This document shows positions 46,624-51,785 of a stretch of 51,785 nucleotides of DNA, in pieces. Made by a program: the position numbers and the translations under genes. Origin of the DNA: JANQUM01 sp047630355 (GTDB lineage: Bacteria; Bacteroidota; Bacteroidia; Cytophagales; Spirosomataceae). Below the pieces are notes generated by a model, which saw nothing but the letters and a program-made list of their open reading frames with translations, was not told the DNA's origin and searched no databases. Numbering within the stretch: the first letter of the stretch is position 1; each line of letters starts with the position of its first letter. The stretch covers positions 1 to 51,785 of the forward strand of contig JBLHXN010000013.1 in the NCBI GenBank assembly GCA_047630355.1, written 5' to 3'.

Positions 46624-47610
46624 TCAAAAGTCTTCATCTAGTGAGAATGCCATTTTTTCGCGGTCAGAGGTAACACCAGCTTTTTGGTATTCGCCCACTC
46701 TTTTCTCGAAGAAATTGGTTTTTCCTTGCAATGAAATCATATCCATGAAGTCAAACGGGTTAGTGGCGTTGTAAACCTTTTTCAGCTTCAACGATTCTAA
46801 CAAGTGATCGGCAACAAATTCAATGTACTGACACATTAAAACGGAGTTCATTCCGATTAATGAAACGGGGAGAGAATCAGTTACGAATTCTTTTTCGATT
46901 TCAACGGCGTCTTGAATGATTTCGTAAACTCGCTCATCAGGAAGTTTATTTTTGATGTGCTCGTTATAAAGTAACACAGCGAAATCACGGTGAAGTCCTT
47001 CGTCACGAGAGATAAGTTCGTTTGAGAAAGTCAAACCGGGCATTAAGCCACGCTTTTTCATCCAGAAAATAGAGCAGAAAGAACCCGAGAAGAAAATGCC
47101 TTCTACGGCGGCAAAAGCGATTACCCGCTCAACAAAGTTACCTTCGTCAATCCACTTCATTGCCCATTGAGCTTTCTTGTGAACGCATTCGATATTATCA
47201 ACGGCGTTGAGCATTTTGTCCCGCTCGGTTGGATCTTTAATGTAAGTATCAATTAATAACGAGTACATCTCTGCGTGGATATTCTCAATCATAATCTGAA
47301 AACCGTAGAAGCACTTCGCTTCGGCGTATTGCACATTTGCGATGAAATCAACGGCAAGATTCTCGTTCACGATGCCATCAGAGGCGGCAAAAAACGCCAA
47401 CACGTGCGATATAAAGTGGCGTTCGCCGGGATTAAGTTTTTCCCAATCTTTACCATCTTGTGAAAGATCTACTTCTTCAACTGTCCAGAAGGAAGCTACT
47501 TCTTTTTTATAAAACTCCCAGATATCGTGGTGCTGGATTGGAAAAATCACGAAACGTGATGGATCATCTGTCAATAAAGGTTCTACTTTCTTTAATTCTT
47601 CGTCAGTCAT
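46624..47610 (-). CDS. nrdB: Ribonucleoside-diphosphate reductase, beta subunit
   Basis: Start set at 47610 (MTDEELKKVEPLLTDDPSRF), giving 328 residues; the frame extends upstream to 47736 but lacks family similarity. It holds the di-iron/tyrosyl-radical cofactor of class I ribonucleotide reductase. The metal ligands Glu and His and the radical Tyr lie in ENIHAEMY (about 107-114, E-x2-H-x3-Y); a second Glu is in AVEGIFFSGSF and E/H in ISRDEGLHRDF. nrdA is not next to it in this window, so the subunits are encoded apart or nrdA lies elsewhere. Confidence 0.95.
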   Translation of the reverse strand: MTDEELKKVEPLLTDDPSRFVIFPIQHHDIWEFYKKEVASFWTVEEVDLSQDGKDWEKLNPGERHFISHVLAFFAASDGIVNENLAVDFIANVQYAEAKCFYGFQIMIENIHAEMYSLLIDTYIKDPTERDKMLNAVDNIECVHKKAQWAMKWIDEGNFVERVIAFAAVEGIFFSGSFCSIFWMKKRGLMPGLTFSNELISRDEGLHRDFAVLLYNEHIKNKLPDERVYEIIQDAVEIEKEFVTDSLPVSLIGMNSVLMCQYIEFVADHLLESLKLKKVYNATNPFDFMDMISLQGKTNFFEKRVGEYQKAGVTSDREKMAFSLDEDF

Positions 47611-47828
47611 AAAATTGGTCTTAAAATCGGTTAATGAAATCCGGCTCTCAGAAGAGCAGTACGCTCTAAAAGTACAAAGAAATATGATTGGGTACAACCA
47701 TTTTCTTGGTTTCGGAACAAGGTCAGCATAACTCATTGAATATCAGAAAAGTTGCTGAAAATTCAGATTTTTAATTTTTTTCTGTAAAATTTGTTCTCCA
47801 CTTCGTCAGTCTATTCACAAATTACCCA

Positions 47829-48974
47829 ATGAAACGCTTCCTGTTAATATTAATTGCGGTGTTCGTTATTTTCGCTGCTTTGCTTTTTACGCCACCATTG
47901 AGTCACATTCGTAACTTTGTTGGTTGGGGAGCACATTCCGTTCACGATTATAAATCGCATCCCACTGAGGTAGTGGAGAAGTCAGGCAATCCGCAACCAT
48001 GGGTGTTAGACTCAATGTATAATCAACGCAGCATTGCTGATTCGCTCATGATGGTCATTGACTCAAACGATACGCACGCTTTTCTCGTGTTTCAAAATGG
48101 CAAACTGCTCTACGAGAAGTATTTTGACGGTTATGATAAATCTACGCTAAGTGGCTCTTTTTCAGCGGCGAAAAGTATCATATCCATGCTAATCGGAATC
48201 GCTATTGATGAAGGTAAAATCAAATCGGTGAATGAACCCGTGGCGAATTACATTGATCACTTTAAAGAAGGAAAGTTAGCAAATATTAAAATCAAAGACT
48301 TACTCACGATGAGTTCGGGAACGAGCTGGGACGAAGGCGACAAAGGCTATTTTAGTCTCAACGGAAAAGCGTATTACGGTGATGATATGGAATACGTAGT
48401 GAACCAGTTTGAGTACAAAGAACCCGCCGGAAAAACGTGGGAGTACCGAAGCGGCGACACGCAAACGTTGGGCTTAATTGTGGAAAAAGTGTTTAAGAAA
48501 AGCATTGCTGATTTAACATCCGAAAAACTATTACAACCGATGGGAGCGGAGGCAGATGCCCTTTGGTTACTCGACGGAAGTGAAAGGCACGCCAAGGCAT
48601 TTTGCTGTTACAATGGCGTTGCCCGCGACTACGCCCGCTTCGGGCACTTAATCCTAAATGAAGGAAGTTGGAACGGAAAGCAATTAGTGCCGAATAGCTA
48701 TATGAAAGAAGCAATTATGCCCGCCTTGTATCTGAAAGATCCAACCGAAAATAACGCTCCGGTAGATTATTACGGGTATCAATTCTGGATTCTGAATCAT
48801 CGCGGAATGAAAATAAACTCGATGAACGGTTTGTTCGGACAATACGTTTACGCCATTCCCGATAAAAATGCGGTAGTTGTGCGGTTGGGAGAATCGAAAA
48901 TCACGTATTTTGTTCACCATTCACAACCCGAAAACTTTACGTATCTTGATGCAGCTCTTTCGGTTTTGAATTAA
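47829..48974 (+). CDS. Beta-lactamase-fold serine hydrolase with signal anchor
   Basis: A 381-residue class C beta-lactamase-related protein with an N-terminal hydrophobic segment (FLLILIAVFVIFAALLFT). Active-site SAAK is in GSFSAAKSIISM, Tyr motif YRSGD at about 205, and the third box is HRGM. Divergent from nrdB. It is unlike the lipoprotein hydrolase of the mre operon in having no lipobox. Possible roles are esterase or wall peptidase; no evidence chooses between them. Confidence 0.9.
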   Translation: MKRFLLILIAVFVIFAALLFTPPLSHIRNFVGWGAHSVHDYKSHPTEVVEKSGNPQPWVLDSMYNQRSIADSLMMVIDSNDTHAFLVFQNGKLLYEKYFDGYDKSTLSGSFSAAKSIISMLIGIAIDEGKIKSVNEPVANYIDHFKEGKLANIKIKDLLTMSSGTSWDEGDKGYFSLNGKAYYGDDMEYVVNQFEYKEPAGKTWEYRSGDTQTLGLIVEKVFKKSIADLTSEKLLQPMGAEADALWLLDGSERHAKAFCCYNGVARDYARFGHLILNEGSWNGKQLVPNSYMKEAIMPALYLKDPTENNAPVDYYGYQFWILNHRGMKINSMNGLFGQYVYAIPDKNAVVVRLGESKITYFVHHSQPENFTYLDAALSVLN

Positions 48975-49100
48975 TAAGAGAAGTCGCTAAGTACTTCATG
49001 GCTCGATTTTTCAGGAGTTCGTTGCGGTACTATGTATGAGGTTCTTTCAGTCTAAATTACTACTCGCAACAAACATTGTAATTATTAAAATATCACATTG

Positions 49101-49901
49101 ATGAGAAGGAGTTCCGGCAGTTTTAAAACCCGCATAATTATTGGTTTGGCAATGGCAGCGGTTGCTTACTTTAGCTATTTGGGCAAAACGCAGGATAACC
49201 TGTTGACGGGAGAAAGTCAGCGAGTGGCAATGTCGCCGCAGCAAGAAGTGGCGATGGGCTTGCAAAGTGCTCCCCGAATGGCTCAGGAATACGGTGGGTT
49301 TTACCCCGACGAGGAAGTGCAAGCTCAAGTCAAAACGGTTGGTAACAAACTGGTAAATGTACTTAACCGGGACTTGCAGGCGGAGGGCGTACAAAACCCG
49401 TACCGGTTTGATTTTCATGTATTGCGGGATAATAAAACCGTGAATGCTTTTGCGTTGCCCGGGGGTCAGATTTTTATTACAGCGGCTTTACTTGGCAGAC
49501 TAAAATCGGAAGATCAATTAGCGGGAATTTTGGGGCACGAAATCGGACACGTTATCCATCGTCATTCGTCGCAGCAAATGGCAACAACAGAGCTTTACCA
49601 AGGTTTAGCCGGAGCCGCAACGGCAGCTGGTGGAGATATGGGCGGTGCTCAGATAGCCAACTACGTAGCTCAGGTAAAACTGATGAAATTTGGACGTGAT
49701 GACGAACTTGAATCTGATGACTTTGGGGTGAAATATATGATAAATAGCGGTTACAATCCGTACGCTTTGATTGAAGTGATGGAAATTCTTGCTCAGGCAA
49801 GCGGCGGTGATATGAACCGTGATGAATTTATGAGTACGCACCCCAGCCCCGCGAATCGAATCGCTAAAATCAAAGAGCATATTACGAAGTATGGTGGATG
49901 A
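49101..49901 (+). CDS. M48-family metalloprotease
   Basis: A 266-residue protease beginning at ATG 49101 (a TTG one codon earlier is possible). An N-terminal helix (IIIGLAMAAVAYFSYLG) anchors or exports it. The zinc motif HEIGH is in LAGILGHEIGHVIHRHSSQQ, and the third ligand Glu is in DDELESDDFGVKYM. The ending HPSPANRIAKI matches LoiP/BepA-type M48 proteins that survey the periplasm for misfolded outer-membrane proteins; that role is inferred from the family. Confidence 0.93.
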   Translation: MRRSSGSFKTRIIIGLAMAAVAYFSYLGKTQDNLLTGESQRVAMSPQQEVAMGLQSAPRMAQEYGGFYPDEEVQAQVKTVGNKLVNVLNRDLQAEGVQNPYRFDFHVLRDNKTVNAFALPGGQIFITAALLGRLKSEDQLAGILGHEIGHVIHRHSSQQMATTELYQGLAGAATAAGGDMGGAQIANYVAQVKLMKFGRDDELESDDFGVKYMINSGYNPYALIEVMEILAQASGGDMNRDEFMSTHPSPANRIAKIKEHITKYGG

Positions 49902-50014
49902 TAAGTAGAAGTACAGATTAAGAAATAAGAATTGTGATTATTTGAATGATCAATCGAATATCTGTAGCTTAGGTTATATCTAATTCTTGTATACTGCTTA
50001 CCATGTTCTGCCTT

Positions 50015-50092
50015 GCGAGTACAACTCGCCTCGCTTCACGCACGTACGAATCGCACTGCCGCAGCAGCTATAAGCCCAGCATAGCTGGGCTT
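50015..50092. repeat. Pair of tight GC-rich hairpins, REP-like
   Basis: GCGAGT-ACA-ACTCGC (50015-50029) and AAGCCCAGC-ATA-GCTGGGCTT (50072-50092) are perfect hairpins with 3-nt loops, 42 bp apart, in DNA clearly richer in GC than its surroundings. The arrangement resembles paired REP elements mobilised by RAYT transposases, but no second copy or transposase is in view. Confidence 0.45.
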
Positions 50093-50149
50093 GCACAAAG
50101 TACAAGCAAGGATAAAAAGATTATATAGACTGCTTTCATACTATAAAAT

Positions 50150-50603
50150 TTATTTTTTCAATTTCGGAAAATAGGATACGCCGACGCTATAGAACGTAGC
50201 GTTGTCTGTACGCTGCCAACGGGCGTTAAAGGCTGTTGCCAATATTAGCTCCAGCCGCTACAATTACTGGAATCTCCAGATTCGCTATAAAGTTGTTGAA
50301 AGATTTATTGAAGTTAAATTTACGCTCCTGGTGCAAGCCCCCAACCCCGGCACCGATAAAAGGACGCACCTTCCCCTGACCGAACTCATAGTTAGCGTGT
50401 ACGCCAACTGGTACGTATCACGGTCTATCTTTGTCTTAGTATCTTTTACGATGTGTCCTCCTAAAAAATAACTTGCCTCGATGTTTGAAAATACCGAAGC
50501 AGAAATATTAGTATGCCGTATTTGGTAATTGAATGCTACTAACGGCGAAAATTTAGCACGGTCAACGCCCGGTCTTGCCCTGACGATACTGTTGTCTAAG
50601 CAT
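50150..50603 (-). pseudogene. Frameshifted outer-membrane beta-barrel protein
   Basis: Minus-strand fragments in three frames read as one barrel: LDNSIVRARPGVDRAKFSPL ... EASYFLGGHIVKDTKTKIDR, then VPVGVHANYEFGQGKVRPFI...GAGVGGLHQERKFNFNKSFN, and finally AFNARWQRTDNATFYSVGVS ending PKLKK. The glycine/aromatic pattern and VRPFIGAGVG block are typical of small OmpA/OmpW-like barrels. There are two frameshifts, and the N-terminus including signal peptide is missing beyond 50603. Confidence 0.8.
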
Positions 50604-50695
50604 TAGGCAATTGAAAAACTAATGTACATTTTTTTTAACACTCCAACTCTAAAATACTTGGCCAGAAGAAGTCACTGATTTTTAATGTAATAGTG

Positions 50696-50842
50696 TTTAT
50701 TAGGATAATTTTTGTAAGTATTTTTTGAACCTTTTATTTGACATTTTCAATCATCGAAACGTAATTTTGAGCAACCTTATCATTGTAAATTATAGCAATT
50801 TTAAAGACTTGAATTTGGGTATAACATAATTATCCTAATAAA
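50696..50842. repeat. 15-bp perfect inverted repeat bracketing a promoter
   Basis: TTTATTAGGATAATT (50696-50710) and AATTATCCTAATAAA (50828-50842) are exact inverted copies 117 bp apart. An 8-bp outer pair, ACTCCAAC (50640-50647) and GTTGGAGT (50899-50906), lies nearly symmetrically outside. The enclosed DNA holds the consensus promoter of the next gene. Confidence 0.75.
50737..50769 (+). promoter_or_regulatory. Promoter of the secreted repeat protein, inside the inverted repeat
   Basis: TTTG (50737-50740), 21 nt, TAATTTTG (50762-50769): a full Bacteroidota promoter match pointing to the gene at 50959. The leader would be about 185 nt and AT-rich. Confidence 0.65.
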
Positions 50843-50958
50843 GTCTACTACTTTTTTGAATTTTAATGATTTAATTTATTGGATTATTTACTTCAAAGGT
50901 TGGAGTTTTTTTTCCAAGCCTTTTTCTTTCTTATATTAACGACTTTGTTTTTAACAAA

Positions 50959-51785
50959 ATGAAAAGACAACTATTTTTAACTGTAGTATTATGTTTAATG
51001 CTGCAAGTAACAAGCTTTGCACAATCTATAAAGCTGAACAATCAAGCCGACCCCGGCAGTGCGATGCTGGAAGTAAATTCAACGAGTAAGGGTATCTTAA
51101 TACCCAATGTAACACTTACCGGAATCACAGATGCCACTACCATAGCAACTCCTGCAGCGAGTTTATTGGTTTATAACACTGCCACTGTAAGCGATGTAGA
51201 ACCGGGCTATTATTACAATGCAGGAACAGCAGGTTCACCGTTTTGGACAAGATTATCAACAAGTACTAGCACAGGCACTGCGGGCGACGGTTCTGAGACA
51301 AAAGTAACCGCAGGAACTAATGTTACTGTAACTGGGAGTGGCACATCCGCAAGCCCTTACGAAGTAAATGCAGTTGGAGGCGACGGTTCTGAGACGAAAG
51401 TAACGGCAGGAACTAATGTTACAGTAACTGGGAGTGGAACATCAACAAGCCCTTACGAAGTAAATGCAGTTGGAGGCGACGGTTCTGAGACGAAAGTAAC
51501 GGCAGGAACTAATGTTACAGTAACTGGGAGTGGAACATCAACAAGCCCTTACGAAGTAAATACCACCGAGGTAGATGGCGATGTTACGAATGAGCTTCAG
51601 GACCTGAGCATTAATGGAAATGCATTAACAATAACGCTAAATGGGGCAGCGACATCGATAGATTTAAGTCCTTATTTAGATAATACAGATGATCAAACAC
51701 TGGAAGGAATATTAACATCAAATACAAGTGCTGGAAGTAATAAAATCACGAGTTTAGCCGACCCTGTGTCTGCTCAAGATGCAGC
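50959..51785 (+). CDS. Secreted repeat protein, tail-fibre/adhesin-like (3' end beyond window)
   Basis: The gene begins at 50959 and leaves the right edge; 275 residues are visible. Signal peptide MKRQLFLTVVLCLMLQVTSF then AQ. Residues about 30-95 (SAMLEVNSTSKGILIPNVTL, LLVYNTATVSDVEPGYYYN) are the standard head of Bacteroidota fibre-like surface proteins, many of which end in an endosialidase-type chaperone domain. Residues about 109-200 are 32-residue repeats (GDGSETKVTAGTNVTVTGSG...). Then SINGNALTITLNGAATSIDL and TDDQTLEGI. Probably an extracellular trimeric fibre or adhesin; C-terminus not seen. Confidence 0.8.
   Translation, partial: MKRQLFLTVVLCLMLQVTSFAQSIKLNNQADPGSAMLEVNSTSKGILIPNVTLTGITDATTIATPAASLLVYNTATVSDVEPGYYYNAGTAGSPFWTRLSTSTSTGTAGDGSETKVTAGTNVTVTGSGTSASPYEVNAVGGDGSETKVTAGTNVTVTGSGTSTSPYEVNAVGGDGSETKVTAGTNVTVTGSGTSTSPYEVNTTEVDGDVTNELQDLSINGNALTITLNGAATSIDLSPYLDNTDDQTLEGILTSNTSAGSNKITSLADPVSAQDA
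51283..51561 (+). repeat. 96-bp tandem repeats within the secreted protein gene
   Basis: Three copies start at 51283, 51379 and 51475, each opening GGCGACGGTTCTGAGAC. Copies 2 and 3 are identical over 87 bp and copy 1 differs at a few bases; the third is cut short at about 51561. The period of 32 codons keeps the frame. Confidence 0.95.

Noticed and set aside
47671..47699. Possible nrdB promoter (TTTCTTTG on the minus strand)
   Set aside because: It misses the TA of the -7 box and the upstream TTG is only 12 nt away.
49902..50150. Possible tRNA or small RNA gene in the GC-rich patch
   Set aside because: The hairpins do not form a cloverleaf and no CCA end or T-loop sequence was found.
50202..50471. 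89-codon plus-strand frame beginning MSVRCQRALK
   Set aside because: It lies antisense to the barrel pseudogene, whose three minus-strand fragments explain the sequence better.

Overview
This is a chromosomal segment from a member of the Bacteroidota, most likely a free-living Cytophagales-type bacterium. The evidence is a SusC/SusD outer-membrane uptake pair, several type IX secretion-style proteins (a CHU_C-type gliding/adhesin C-terminus, a PorE-like TPR/beta-propeller/OmpA protein, a 3-coathanger-stack protein), many lipoproteins, a 29-residue COX24-type basic protein, and promoters of the Bacteroidota form TTG-N16-21-TAnnTTTG upstream of several genes. The DNA is moderately AT-rich. No rRNA, tRNA, CRISPR array, intact insertion sequence or prophage was seen.

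Layout. 1-6153 (minus): a probable SusC-SusD-lipoprotein uptake operon, followed by a Tat-exported PLP aminotransferase cut by the window edge. 6742-13142 (minus): MsrA, a decayed small membrane gene, L-aspartate oxidase NadB, then three envelope genes of unknown role; the first of these carries a copy of the nadB 5' end. 13296-18518 (minus): a vanadium-haloperoxidase-like lipoprotein and the mreB-mreC-mreD shape operon, which ends in a beta-lactamase-fold lipoprotein. 18777-21444 (minus): a histidine kinase/response regulator pair. 21557-25020 (plus): SGNH hydrolase, FMO-type monooxygenase and FMN-dependent alpha-hydroxy-acid oxidase. 25124-26473 (minus): argH.

26951-31010 (plus): a surface adhesin gene ruined by at least five frameshifts, followed by an intact PorE-like protein. 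31007-40292: housekeeping genes (ssb, mutY, HU, a TPR protein, the COX24-type protein, RNase G, an ECF sigma factor with a small partner, an outer-membrane barrel protein, rimO, a DUF2795 protein). 40594-49901: a lipoprotein, an ABC-2 exporter pair, a class A penicillin-binding protein, nrdB, a second beta-lactamase-fold hydrolase and an M48 metalloprotease.

49902-51785 is the most irregular part. It holds tight GC-rich hairpins that resemble REP elements, a frameshifted outer-membrane barrel gene, a perfect 15-bp inverted repeat that brackets a good Bacteroidota promoter, and the start of a secreted protein with near-identical 96-bp tandem repeats. The bracketed promoter is the best candidate here for an undescribed regulatory device (phase variation by promoter inversion), but this is inference and no recombinase lies in the window.

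In general the window is a conserved core interleaved with envelope and surface genes, and the surface genes are where decay, duplication and repeats concentrate. Family assignments rest on motifs read by eye; no database search was run.
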